From Symsagittifera roscoffensis (taxonomy: Eukaryota; Xenacoelomorpha; Acoela; Convolutidae): 64,000 nucleotides of DNA. A program made the translations under genes and the position numbers. Below are positions 19,071 through 32,400 of the stretch, piece after piece; position 1 is the first letter of the stretch, and each line of letters begins with the position of its first letter. Below the pieces are notes generated by a model that saw nothing but the letters and a program-made list of their open reading frames with translations, ran no database searches and had not been told where the DNA came from. Location: positions 68,426,727-68,490,726 of the forward strand of contig NC_087063.1 of the NCBI RefSeq assembly GCF_963678635.1. The letters run 5' to 3'.

Positions 19071-20271
19071 GCTGGTGTCAATTAACTGTCAAAAAATGGC
19101 AAAATTGAGGCAGAATAACTACGAGTAAAAATTCTTTAAAGCTAACGAACCGCGTCCATAGATTTACTTAATTGGTGATTATTTGCTTATAATTAAAGTG
19201 ATGGGAACTTTTTTTGTCACTTTTAGTCTTCACGCTTGAATAAAAATGTTTATTTGGCAGTTTTTAAGCGAACTTAGTCAAAAAAGGGGCGTTCAATGAT
19301 GCCGAATTACAACAAAGCGATAACTGAAAAAAAAATCAGCAGTGCCAAAAATCGTTAAACTTCGGTACCTTGAATAATTTTAACGGCACTGTTGAACATT
19401 TTGGCTTTGTTGTGATTTGGCACCGTTGCTTAGCCTCCATTAAAGCTTTTAAAAAAACTCTCAATCAAAAACCGATTGTATTTACTGTTATATTGTTCTC
19501 CTTCTACGAAAAATTTTCTCTCCACTTTGGTGGTAAAAGTTTGTGTGAGTACTTTGGATTTGAAGTTCAATCAAGAAATGGTGGCTATCAAAATTAAGCA
19601 GGCCAAAATGAAGCAGTTTGACTCAAATAGGTCTTCTGTTCAATTTCTGCCATTTTTTTTTACAAAAAAAAAACATTTGAAAAAAAGTGCAAATGCGTTC
19701 GAACTGTTCTAAACCCTGTTTTGGCAATTTTGCGAAACAATCTAAGAATAAGGCCATCTTTGAGTTTTGCATAAAAAGCGGTTACATACTTTTTTCTTTT
19801 CTCGTCATTTGGAGGGGGGCTGAAATTTTCTTTTGAAAAAAAGCTAAAAAATTTTTTTTTTTTATTCCCCGCAGTCTCTATAAAATGCGATATATTTGCG
19901 TCTGATAAAACAATAAGAAGACCAAACAATTTGCTTCATTTCATTTTGTATTGACTTTTTTGCCGCTTACGCTTCAATAGGACAAAGTATATCCAGCCTT
20001 AAATATCCAAAATAAGTCAAATTGGCCGTTTCAAACCCCCTTAACTTTACGGAAAATGGTTGCAGGTAAAGGTTCTTTGTAAGTTTGAGCTCATGAAATT
20101 ACATTTTTTCAGAACATTTAGAAAAAATTCCGTCCAATTTGGCTCTTTAGAAATCGAAAATCGCCAGGAGAAAAAACCAACCCGCGCACATATATTACGT
20201 CAATTTCTTCAAAAATCTGAACAAAAATAAGCTTTGTTGAAGAAGTTTAACCGGGAAAAAAATCAACAGCT
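19071..20271 (+). other. Non-coding stretch before exon 1
   Basis: AT-rich sequence with homopolymer runs and an inverted relic of the TAAAGTTATGAGGG repeat near 19,960-20,200. Short open frames here are broken differently in arm B, so none is supported. The promoter and first exon of the host gene may lie here but cannot be picked out. Confidence 0.4.
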
Positions 20272-20446
20272 TTGCCCTTAGTTCCATATCTTGGCGACGG
20301 ACGACATTTGCCCAATGTGTCAGATGCAGGAGGAGGGGGAAGGGGAGGGGGAGTGCGAGGATGGGGGAGGGAGAAAGACAACATGCTGGACAGAGTCAGA
20401 CGCAGTACGGGACCCATCACTTCAATGCTCAGTCGCTTGAATATAG
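20272..20446 (+). CDS. Host gene exon 1 (5' boundary uncertain)
   Basis: The open frame encodes a Gly/Arg-rich stretch followed by KDNMLDRVRRSTGPITSMLSRLNI and ends at donor G|GTAGAT in phase 1. The left edge is the start of the open frame, not a proven start codon; acceptor-like AACAG and TTAG lie within a few bases of it. The same exon is at 60,672-60,846. Confidence 0.6.
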
Positions 20447-23400
20447 GTAGATAGGTTCATATTGAATGTTTCAATCATCAGACGATGAAAAAAGAATATG
20501 ACTATCCAAAAAAGTTTTTGATATGGTTTTTTAAGCAAATATCACTAAGGGATGTCTGTAAGGCAAGCGCAAAATAAAAATCATTAAGAACAAAACATAT
20601 CATAAAAAGTGGCCGTTAATATACTGCACTCTTTGCATTAACAAAAAACGGAAGTTTTTTGTCATTCATAAAATAATGACGCTTAAAACTAAATATTGTC
20701 CGATATACTCAAATCAGTTTCATAATGGATAAAAGGACAAACTCAATATATCAAATATTTTCAGACGAAGATGAGGGAACAAGTTTGGGCATGTCAGGAA
20801 GGGATCATCGTTTCAGTAAGCATCCACAAGGCAGACCGAAACACACCAATCGAGAGGGTCAAAGAGAAGAAGTTCAGGTGCCAGAACAGAGCGATGAAGC
20901 TGGTCAACGTAAGAAACGTTAGTTCGATGGAATTAATATATTCAAGGCTTTAACATGAAAATTGGTTAACTTTATTAAGTGTCTTCATTATAAATAAAAA
21001 TTAATGAGGTTTAACTTAAAGTTTGATCGTAGCGGTAGATTTAATGGAGGAAATGGATAAACTATCCTTACTTTTTTTAAAATACGGAGGATTGGTTCGA
21101 CAGTTTTGAATTTAGAGTTTAACAAAAACTCAAATTAAGGGTTTTCTTTGACCGATTGTCATCTAAAAATAAGCGCATATAAGTTTCGTTGGTTTGAATG
21201 TAACAACGTTAAAAATACTTTCAGGAAAAATTTATACAGTGTAAAAGATCTGTTCACGTTGCAAAGCTGAAGACGTAAATAGACATTGGTTCATTGTCTC
21301 CTGTGTTTAATAGGGGACAGTACAAGTTGGCGCAAGATGAGTGATCAAAACGTAGAACTGCGATTGGAGCAGATTGGCGAGAAAGGAAAGCCAGCGGGGG
21401 CGGGGGCGGGGGCGGGGGCGGGGGCGGGGGCGGGGGCAGGGGCGGAAAAGGGAAGCATCAACCTCCGAATCAGATGGGATGCACTGGGGCAGATAGAGCC
21501 ACAGGAATCTGGGGAAGGGGCGAGGGGCGGAGATAGGGATATGAAGAAGGGAAAGGGCAGGGAATCCGAAGGAGTGAGTGGTAATGTCGTGAGGTCAAAA
21601 CTGCCAACGAGAAAGTACAGAGTTGAAGTTGAGGTGAGTGGCAACTGCTTTCGATTTGCCATTTTTTTTTCAAAATTACTAGGAACTGGTCATTTCTCCA
21701 GAACCGGGCATAGGGTTTTTGCAAAGAGCCCAGACGGAGTTTCAAGAATTTTGGACGAGCAAATTAGTTTTTCGAGCTGTCTTGAAACATTGGTTCTGCG
21801 GAAAAATGTTCCTTTAAAAATCACTTAAGTCAACCGAGATACAAAAACGACATGGTTCCTGACTGTAATTTTGTCGAGAAGTAAGCTATTGGAAACCCGC
21901 ATTCTCAAATAATCTGTTTTAGTTTCAAAAACTTGACTAAACTCCTATCAAATCGTGATAACTTCATAGAGTTTTACGAAATTAATTTATTGGTTCGAGT
22001 TTCAAAGATTCTTTTGAACTAGCTTTAATTGAAGCAAAACACTTCTAAGATTCCGAATGCATCGAGGAGAGACGCAGCGCCGACTGTGATTCGGAAGTCG
22101 ACTCGAGACCGCCAACTCCTAATCCGAGACTTTCCCCCTGAGGTTAATCGGAGTGAAGTGAAGGTGAAGGTCGTCTATGAGGACTGGGAGACTCTTGGCT
22201 CTCTGAGTGTGGTCGGATCAAGTGTCACAGCAGCCGCATCATCCGCTGTTGCATCCGGTTAGAGGCCGTAATTATAGCTGAGCGGTCTCAAGTTTAAAAT
22301 TTTTATAGATTACTTGCAGTGACTTTCGTTTTCTCAATCGAAACGATATTAAAATTAATTAAGCCTATTGACAGAATTGGAATTGCTTATATATGGAGAT
22401 TAAGAACAAAAATATTAAAATTATCTTTCCAACTTTCCTTTGTCTGTGTTATAGGAAAATATCCGTCTGCGTTTTTCTGAATACGGTTGATTTTATTCAA
22501 GAAATTACTCTTGATGTGCAATTGAGTTTAGTAGAATCCATCATTTCAGACATTGCTTCCGAGTTGATATCCAAAGTGTCATCCTACAATTCCCCTAAAG
22601 AAGACAAACGCCCCATTGTAACGACTAAGAAGGGAGAAGCCGGGGGTGCAGAACCAGCTGTTAGCCAGACCCAGAGGGTAGCAAAGGTCAGCAGTTCTCA
22701 TACGAAAGAACAGCGAGAGGTCGAAGACCAACATGGTGTTAAAGAGCAACGGGAGGTTCAAGATCAACGGGAGGTTCAAGGTCAACGGGAGGTTCAAGGT
22801 CAACGGGAGGTTCAAGGTCAACGGGAGGTTCAAGGTCAACGGGATCTTCAAGGTCAGCGGGAGGTCGAAGATCAACAAGAGGGAGATGAGAGGGACGAGA
22901 GTATTGATTCAATCAGCGACAGTCCGATGTGGGGAGTAGCTCAAATCAACCAGAGTTGGTTAAATATATTTTTCGTTCTAATACATCGTTCGATAATTAC
23001 CCCGGCGACTCAAAATCTGAATATGATGATAAGTTCAAAAAATCAAAGCTCCCGAAGAATAAATAAATGCACGGCACGGAAAGTAAAATTGGTGCCATTA
23101 TTTTTCATTTCACAAAAATGCTTTCATTTCAGAAGGAGGGCCTAAGGCCGATGAAATCCCGATGCCTCACAACGCTAAGCAGGAACAGGTAACAAAAGAA
23201 GAAAACATAAAAAATATCACTTCATGGAACTTGTCTCGTATTTAGAGTGAATCACAAAAAGTAAAATTGCAGTGACTAGTATAAAAAACAAACGTAACAC
23301 TAAACAAGGATAACGGGTTACTGTGTAAGTAGCTCAGAATGTCCCGACCATGGACTTAAATACAATTTTTTTCTAGATCTTAGGCATTTTCGACAGCCAT

Positions 23401-26400
23401 ATTAACATAGACAGTGAGGGAAAAATTTTTTGTAGATACATTACGAGGCCAAATTTTGCACTGGATACACTGAATTTTATGTCTGTATGTTCCTGGATTC
23501 CGGAGAAAAATCTTAAATCAGGTCAAAATTTTGTTGTATCATCCAAAGAGAATAAGAGAACAAAAAAAGAAAAAAGGGAGCGTCCTTGTTGCCAAATCCG
23601 CTTATAAATCACAAAATACAGTTTGGCCTCGTAATGAAAATGAATATCAAAACAAAAAAAATCGGTAGAAACATCAATAAAAAAAAATTTCAAAAATTTT
23701 TCAATGTTTGCAGAAATTTTTTGAATTTTGAAAAAAATTCTTGAAAGCTTTTACTTACTATAATGGCGTAAACAAACTTCAAAAACTAACTCTGACAGAG
23801 TAAAATCAAGTTTTCACGTCTAAATTAAGCATCAGTAAGCTATGATACGCCCTATTTAAAGTCTGCCCGTTCACCTTATTCGCTCGAAATATGATCAAAA
23901 ATCAAAAATTTCTAACACGTTTTTCTCAACACTGAGAAAAAGTAAGTAATGTCATGACATAAAAGTAATGTCATGCAAATTGCAATTGAAAGGACTTTAA
24001 TATGACATATTTCCCAAAACCTTTCGATGATTTTTGTGGTACTCGATTTTGTGTAGAAATCACAAAAAGAAAAAAGCAAAAAATTTAAACAAACCCGAAA
24101 ATAAAGGTCCTTCCCATTCTCAATAGTGGTAACAACAAACATAGCCGGTTACTGCGCAAGTAGCACAGAAAGTTCCGACCACAAAAATTTTTTTTTTTCA
24201 ATATATAAGTTGTAATGATTTTTATTCCTTCGGCTATGAATGGATTAGAACGAAAGCCTACAAATTAGTTTTATTCTATAGTCAGAGTGCTGCAGAAAAA
24301 CAAAAAATTGCTTTGGACACAAGAGCATCGAGAAGCTTTCGAGAAAGCAAAAACTGAAAATTATAAATCAGTAATGAACCATCACTTCGACATACTAAAA
24401 GAAATTAAATCTAAATGCGACGCTTCGTAAACGGGAATTGGGGCTTCAATTGAACAAAGTCATTATGTAGTTTGGAACACTATAACCTTCGCAACTTGTT
24501 TTCTAAATATAGCTGAGATAAAGTACAGTACAAAAGAACTGAAACTGCTAAGATTAGTTTGGTCATTGGACCACTTTAGAAACTACTAATTACACAATTA
24601 AAAATCCTAACCGACCATAGAGTACTGATTGGGGCATCAAAAGACTTTCAATACGCTAAAGCTATCCAATCAAGGTTAACACGGTGGTCTGATAAATTAC
24701 TCCCTTACGACTTTAGATGACGACGAAAAACTCGTTATAGCATCAGTGGATATTTTAGGGATATTATTAGGCTTCGATAAAGCAGAAACCAAACCTCAAT
24801 GAAAAAGCGGCAGAGAGCAGTTCACATTGAACACTTTTCAAAATGAGAAAAAATGCTGAAACGTCGTGGGACAAAACCATGAAAACAATACCACGAAAGA
24901 AATCGAAAGAGAGAAATTAGTTCAATACGCTGTATAACAGCTTCAAACTGTTCACGACTGAAAGATTTTATGTGCGTCAAAATTCTCACAACCGAACAGA
25001 ATTGTGTTTTCCAAGCAGTTGACTTTGCGTTAAATGCTAAACTGTTGAAATTGATAAACATTCAAGATCTAACTAGAATGAAAACCCCGGAAAACCCAAA
25101 ATTTAGAAAAAAATCCCTCTTTAAAAAACCCCATTACCCCATCCTCTCCAAGAAAATTTAACAACCGAAACCAAAAATACTTCCTTATAATTGGCCTGAA
25201 ATGTTTGATGCCAGATTCGTGGCTCTAATAACCGATAAAAACATTATTTTAAAAAGATCAAGAGGGCCATTACTGAAAATCGCAAACAAGATATTGCCCA
25301 ACTGGGAATTTTTTATAGGCATTGTATTGACAATTTAATAACGCAGGCTGCTTATTTTTTGACGGACGCCTAGTTATCCCAGGGATCCGGATTTATAGCT
25401 GAGAAAGTAAAAGATTTCTGCCACGACTATAAAATAAATTAGTCTTTAGAGAGCAGAGCCCCAAGTATGGTAAAACGACCCATTAAAACCGACGAAAAAC
25501 TGTTGGTGATGGCCGAAGAATATCCGAAACCATGGCTAAATTTTGCTATGCTAACAATGCTAAAATATCTTAGAACTGTTAAACAGCAATCGATAAATTG
25601 CATAGATTTTGAAGCCCATTTTGGCTGGACTGCGATCACTATGTGGCATAATCTATTGAGACCTCCGTCAAATTGAAACCTTAATTGATATCGAATAATG
25701 CTTCGCTTAGATAAAGGAAGAAGCATGATGTGTCGAGATAGGAGAGACAGTTGGGACACATCTAACCAAATAGAAGACCCTGAGTGAGACCGTTCCGACA
25801 CATCATCCTATTAATTCGCACACGCAACCTAGTACGTTCCTACCAGTAGGACCACTAGTCACAGTCTTTGGAAAATCTCAGAAACGAGCGGCATTACTAT
25901 TAACAAAACGTACAAAAAATTTTCCGAGTAAGATATCAATATTCCATAAGGTACAAGAAAAAAAAACGAAGCATGCTACAAGAAAATCACGGCAAAATTG
26001 TTAAGAAATGTGATCATACGGTAACACTTAAAAACGGAAATTTTTTGTAATCTGGTTTAGCTACAAATTCAGACAAAGCCTACACGCCCAGAAAACCAGA
26101 GAGCTCGACAAAGAAAGGCCAGTTAATGAAGCAATCTGGTTTAGCTATAAAATCAGACAAACCCTACACACCCAGAAAACCAAAGAGCTCGAGAAAGAAA
26201 GGCCAGTTAATGAAATTCAACGCATTCAAGGCTCCGAGATAGACATCAAGAAAAACGGCCTATAAAAGCTCAAGACCTCGTCAGGTCGCTCAAAAAAAAA
26301 CAGGTGAAATTCGAGGAAAACACACTTAGAGAAGAAGAGGAGGCTAAGAAGACTAGATTGCGAGTAACCATGGACCCTGAAATGACACAAACCGAAACCG

Positions 26401-29400
26401 GCCGAGAAATTACCAATTTTCCTTATTCCCTATCCCCGGTGATTGCTACACACAATCCAAAAGCCGCGCCTGATGACGACTCAAGGAATTTCAGGATTTT
26501 AACGAAATTCAAGAAAATCTCCGTACCGGGCGCCCTAATACTCTCCTGAAAAGAAAACCGATATCCCGAAGATGGAACAAGAGCCCTACAATTTCAATGC
26601 CCACGCCTCCAGCAATCTCTATCAGAAATGAAAATTTAAGCAGCACATCAAAGCAAGTGTCAACCAAATCTACTGATCAAAGATCTTCCGAGACAAACCC
26701 TGCTATCGCAACAGTGATTTCTCCAATTATGCAGGAAGAAGTTTTCCACGCAGAAGCGAAAATCCTTTTACTTCCAAGGCGTCATCGCCAACTATCATAA
26801 ACCTACATAATACACCTCTTGTTCTGGGAACTTCGTCTAAACCTCGTCAATCATTAGCAACACCTTCGAAACACGACGCCCCAAAATCCGATAAACCCTC
26901 AGGGGCAGCCAAGAGGAAGGCTTCATCGCCGATGCATTCGCCTCCGCCGACATGCCAATACAATCAGATACAATGAAAGACCTTTGAACTGACAACCGCC
27001 AAATCTTTTGGGAGACTGTCTTTTTGCAATTTTGTTGAAGGACTTTCGGACGACGACAGCCCACGTGAACTTGAGACCTCGACGATTGTCAGTCCCAGAA
27101 CAGATCCATTGGAAGCAGTTACAAGCGAAAAGTCATCTTAGAGTCGCGGCATATTAGACCTGGCATCTACCCCAGAGTCACACGCAAGGATTGACTCCAC
27201 TACCCGTCAAGATCATGCTTGGAGAACTACATTTAGCTCTTACGTCGATACGGTCTCTTTTAGCCCTTCCGACGCTCCATCTCAGCATGGCCCGAAAGAA
27301 AAGTGGATCTACCTTGACTCAATCGCCGACATAATAGACGTTTTGGGCAGACCCATGACCAGAATTGAGCTGAGGTTGTGGTAAATTCAAAAGGCCAAGA
27401 TGACCTAGCATGCGAAGTACCCTCAGATCTAGAAACCTGCCTTACCGAAAACTCTTCAATCCAAAGTTTGTTAGTAAAGTTCTTTTTGTTTCTCTCGAAT
27501 AATTTAACCCAGGTATCGTGAAGTAAGTTCATTTTTCTTCATTCATGTGGGCAAGTGTTAACTCATCTGGTACTCTTACATACATTCGGTATATGAAACC
27601 AAATTAAATGGACCTTGACGTACTATTTGACGTGCATTTGTTAATTTTTGTTGATATTTAGTCATATTTATTAGTTGCTTTATCTTAAAAAGTGTTTTTT
27701 CTTCTGTCGTTTCCTACCGGTGAAAAGGAAATAAAGTTGAAATAAGTTTTGAAGTAATTTTTTAAGGTGGTATGTGAAGTATCCACAACTCGTTATCACT
27801 CTGATGTACCATTTTTACAGCACTGCTATACGACCATTAAGTGCCACGGCTGTTACGTTAGTAATCAAGTAGCTGCCAAAAGCAATGTAGCTTATGGACG
27901 ACCATTGCTCATTTGTTAGCATAGTTTTCGAACGGGTAAACCTAATTAATTCAACTTATCTTTTAACTTCGTTTCAGTCTTATTTTAGGAATAATTCAGC
28001 CATTATTTTAACCACCCCACCTTAGTTATCTAACTAGGACCCAGCAAGCGAATTCTTTTCACGGGGAAATAAATGGTTAGCTATTGTGGTAACGTTCACG
28101 TTGTCCAGGTTGGTAATAAAATGGTTTGTTGTTGTAATCACCGTAAAATTAGTGTTCAAATGTTCATTTCGGGTGGAGATTGAATGGTATGTTACATGAT
28201 CGGATCTAGTATTTTCTCCAAAGGGATCTGATTTTCGAAAAATTTCTAAGACTTTTGTCAACTTTTTGTAGATCGGCCAAATTCATTTTCCGAGCCTTCC
28301 AAAACACTATTAAGATCCTAATTTTAAAAAACTTGTTGCTGCGCAGGCAAATTTTTGTTAAAAAACGAGTCAAAAACCACGTTGTTAGGCACTTTGTGGT
28401 TTGGACCACAAAAAAGCGCTTTTCAACGCGCGCTCACCCCTTACATCTAGTATCCATTGAAACTCAAGCTGCCTCTAGAAAAATTTCGGGATCGGTCAGC
28501 CAATATGGAAACCAAGCAATAATATCAAAGGCAGGACTCCTTGGTCGGTGACGGGGTCGAATCTCTGTGGGGATGGGAGAGTGAACGTCCTCCCTCCTTC
28601 CTAAATTGTTACTGTACTTGATTGTACCCTTTTTGAGCGTCTATCATCAGCTGCTTTTCAGAAAACGAGCGAAGCTTTGGGTGTGACTGGGAACGAAAAG
28701 TCTAAGGATGGGGTTAAAAGTTTCGCCCCCAGAGTGGATTCCACGGTGGATGAAGTGGGCTCAACGTCCATGGTTGCTATGTAAGCTTACATATATCAGC
28801 TTCAAAAAGGTACTTTAACAGCATTTAAAATTTAAATGACCATATTAAACTGAGTATTGTTTATTTGTAGCCCTGTGAAGAGAAAAGACCAGATGGTTGA
28901 TACTCTACCAACACGTACGTTTCCAACAATTTTCAGTTCAGTTCAAGTCGCCTTATTGTAGTCTTTACAATAAGGCTCGATCCTTGCTTTACTTAAAAAT
29001 TAGTAATTTTTTTGTTGTTTAACTGACCTTATGTGACAGCTTTAGATTAAATGGGTGTTGATCACGGGCAACCATTTTTGCTTTAAACAAGACCTCTAGC
29101 TCTCGTTTATGGAGTAACGTGAAATATTTGCAGGAAGCGCTCTAACTTGAGTATACTGGTCCAGTTAGTTAAAGAAAAAAATTATAGTACATCAGTTGGC
29201 CGAAAAAATGAATTATTTCTCCGATCATAACTTGCTTTAGAGGGTCGCACCGATGACTTCGACATCTTAGAGCGAGCATACACATTTGACAGTGAAGGTG
29301 ATGGCTCAATGTCAAAGGGATGGGAAGAAAGCAGAGAGAGTCAAGCAGGCCAAGGATCAACCCCGGGAGAGAAGAAGGAGGGGACTAAGAAGATGTCAAA

Positions 29401-32400
29401 GCTACCGGTTCCTCCAATAGGCAGAAAGGTGTCAGGAAAATTTCCTAAAATCTTTTGTATTTTTGAGAACAGATTTTGTTTGAAGATTGTAAGTAATTTG
29501 AGGCCTAATAACGTGTTTTTGTGGCAGTCATGCTAAAATTTTTCAATAATTTTTCTCAATTAATTGTTGAACTAATTCAATTCTAGTTGTGAACTCTTTT
29601 TATTTAGAGTCCCAAAGGTGGGAGGGACAAACTAATTAAGAAGCAGAAGGCAGCTGCTAGCAAGAAGATGAAAAAGAAGACAGCTGCTGGCGATCAACAG
29701 GCAGAGGGCGGCGATCGCGACTTGACAGATGGTAAAACTTAAAAAAGATTTTTTATATTGGGAGGCGGCTGCTGATTGGAAATCAAGGAAGACTAAGTGT
29801 TTTTTCAAGTGTTACAGGATGGCTGTTAATGGCTTTTAAAGCCCGCTCTATAAAGAGGTTGAACCATTCTTTTTTCTTCTAACTGAAAGATAAACGTTTT
29901 CGCGCATTATACCTCACTTTCGAAAGACATCGAAACAGGGGCGGATCTAGGATTTTCTCGACGGGGAGGGGGGATTTTCAAAAATTTTCAAAAATTTTGT
30001 TGACATTTTTTCTAGGTCGACCAAATTGATTTTTCGAGGTCTCCCAAAGCACTAAAAAGATCCTGTTTTTGGCTATCTTTCTGCGCCGCAGGCAAAATTT
30101 TGGAATAATTTTGGTCGGAAAAAAAAGACGTTTTTAAACATTTTTTTGGAAAATTTCGACCAAAAAGTCGCATTTTTTGCGGCGCGCGCTCAAAACTAGT
30201 ATATATTGGCGCCGATGGCGCCTTTAGAAAAATATTGGGGTCCGTCACCAAAAATGGATATCTCAAAACAGTACAAAGGGGACCCTTTTGGTCGGTAGTG
30301 GGTCGAGTCCCTGAGGGGGGGGGGTAGCGTTTGAAGTCCCCCCTAACCCCCCCCCCTGCATCGAAACGCAATGATTTTGTTTTAACTTCTTGTCCCTATA
30401 TTCAACTATTCAATTGTAATTAAAAATAGTTCGCGATCCCTCGATTATTTCTAGAATTTCTGGCTGCTAAATGGATTGTATAGTTTCCCTTATGCAAACT
30501 TTTTTTTATTGTCTATAAATATTTCTAGGTGGCACTGAGCTCACAGATGGCGATGATGCCAGTCAGCTGCCGGCGACTAGTCTGACTCCACAGCAGCCAG
30601 ACATCACAGTCAGCAACCAGTCTACAACCACGCCCTCGGGAACACCTCCCTCTGGCGGCACTAGTTCAAGCAGCCGATTCGTTCGATCAGCAGATAGGCT
30701 AGTCTTAGATAAAATAGATAAATTTTTAACAAAATTTTTTTAAATTTTTTTAATGAATATAAAAAACTTTTGAAACATTTTTGAACCGCAGAACTTTAAC
30801 TCACTTCTTTTTTTTTTTCATCAACGATTTTCAGTATGTTTGTTTATTCTTGCCTGGACAGGTCGATGACTCTGGCCTCCATAATGGAGATAGACGAGTA
30901 CAGGGACACTCTGCACACTCTTCAGGCACCCAAGAGACTCCAGCCTAACAACACGGATGGCGGAACATCGGGTGAGTGTATCATTCCCTTCACTAGGGGC
31001 GGATTTTGGGGTATGGGGCGGATTTTTGGGGCGGATTTTAGGGGAAAGGGTGGAGGGGGATTACCTCTCTTCAGTCATTCATTAGACCCCCTCACCGCCC
31101 ACTGGTTTCCCCCTTGGTACTACTTTACGAAATCTGTTTTCGACCAAACGGCGTTGACACTGATTATAAAAGTTATAAAACGCGTTAAGGATCGTTTTGG
31201 TGTGAATAAACAAGCCGAAAATTAGGAAAAAAGTCAGTCAGAAGTTAAATCATTTTAACAATTTCTCAGAGACCAAAAAATGCGGCTGATCATTTATACT
31301 TTTTAGGCCATCTCAATTTAAATAGTATTGCAGATCACCGGTCTTCTGTGACTAGCAGCACTGAAAAATTGATTTTACGTAATTTGACCTTTCATATATT
31401 TTGGCGGATTACGGGGGGCGGGGAGGGCTTTCAGGGATTCGACCCCCTCACCAACCAAAGGGTCCCGCCTTTGGAGTTTTTTATGATATCATAAAAAGTT
31501 TCAATTTAGAAAATTTTCTCTTAAAAAACCCTAAAAATGATCAACCTTTAAATTTTCTAAATACGCATTTGGGGCCAATATATAGTAAGTTTAAAGGGGA
31601 GCGCGCGCCGAAAAAAAAAACGCATTTTTGTGGTCAAAACGTTCCAAAAAAGGACCTTTCTCTACCTATTTTTTTAAAATATTTGTCTGCGGCGCAAATT
31701 TTTTTGTCAAAATAGGGTTTTTATCGTGTTCTGAGAGCGTTCGGAAAACCAATTTCGTCGACTTAAAAAAAGGTCGGCAAAATTTTCGATATTGTTTTGG
31801 AAATCCACCAAATCGAAAAAATTCTTGATACGCCCTTGACATATATAAAACGTATTATCGCATTTTCCTTTCTCACCTCAACGTCCAGCAACAACAGCAA
31901 CAAACATTTTCAAAGACTTTTTCAACCAGTTTTTGAGTATTTTTTTGTTTTTCAGACCACTTTCGAAGAATGCAAAAAAAATGGTTTCATGTCACTTTTT
32001 TCCAGCCAGTTTTGACTGCCTCAAAAAAAGCTCGTATGGGTCAAGAGTGGTGATAAAGCAAAAAACTTTTAGTCGTTATTAAAAGCAATGAACGTAGTGA
32101 GTAATCTTATACAGGTCTTGCTGATTTTTTTTTCCAGGAAAAAGTCTTAAACTTTGTTCACGCTCAATTTTGATTTTTCGCGGTTTGACTTGTGATTACT
32201 GATTAAGCTCAGTACTTTTCTATTTTTAAAAAGAAGGCAAACTCCGCTATTAAAAAGCAAAATTGTAAAGATCACAAAAAACGTGTTCGACTTCGTATTT
32301 CGAGAATGGAATTTAATTATCAGTTATTCCAGCGAAATAAAAGTTTTATCTATTGGTCCGGTTTTTTCAAATTGGGTCAATTTTAACAAAAAGTGCCCAT

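Noticed and set aside
22733-22880. Regular 18-bp repeats that could suggest a CRISPR array
   Set aside because: There are no unique spacers; units are adjacent, coding and in frame in a spliced gene of an animal genome.
25467-25676. Functional integrase in the host intron
   Set aside because: Surrounding frames are broken and the catalytic Glu position reads Lys in both arms.
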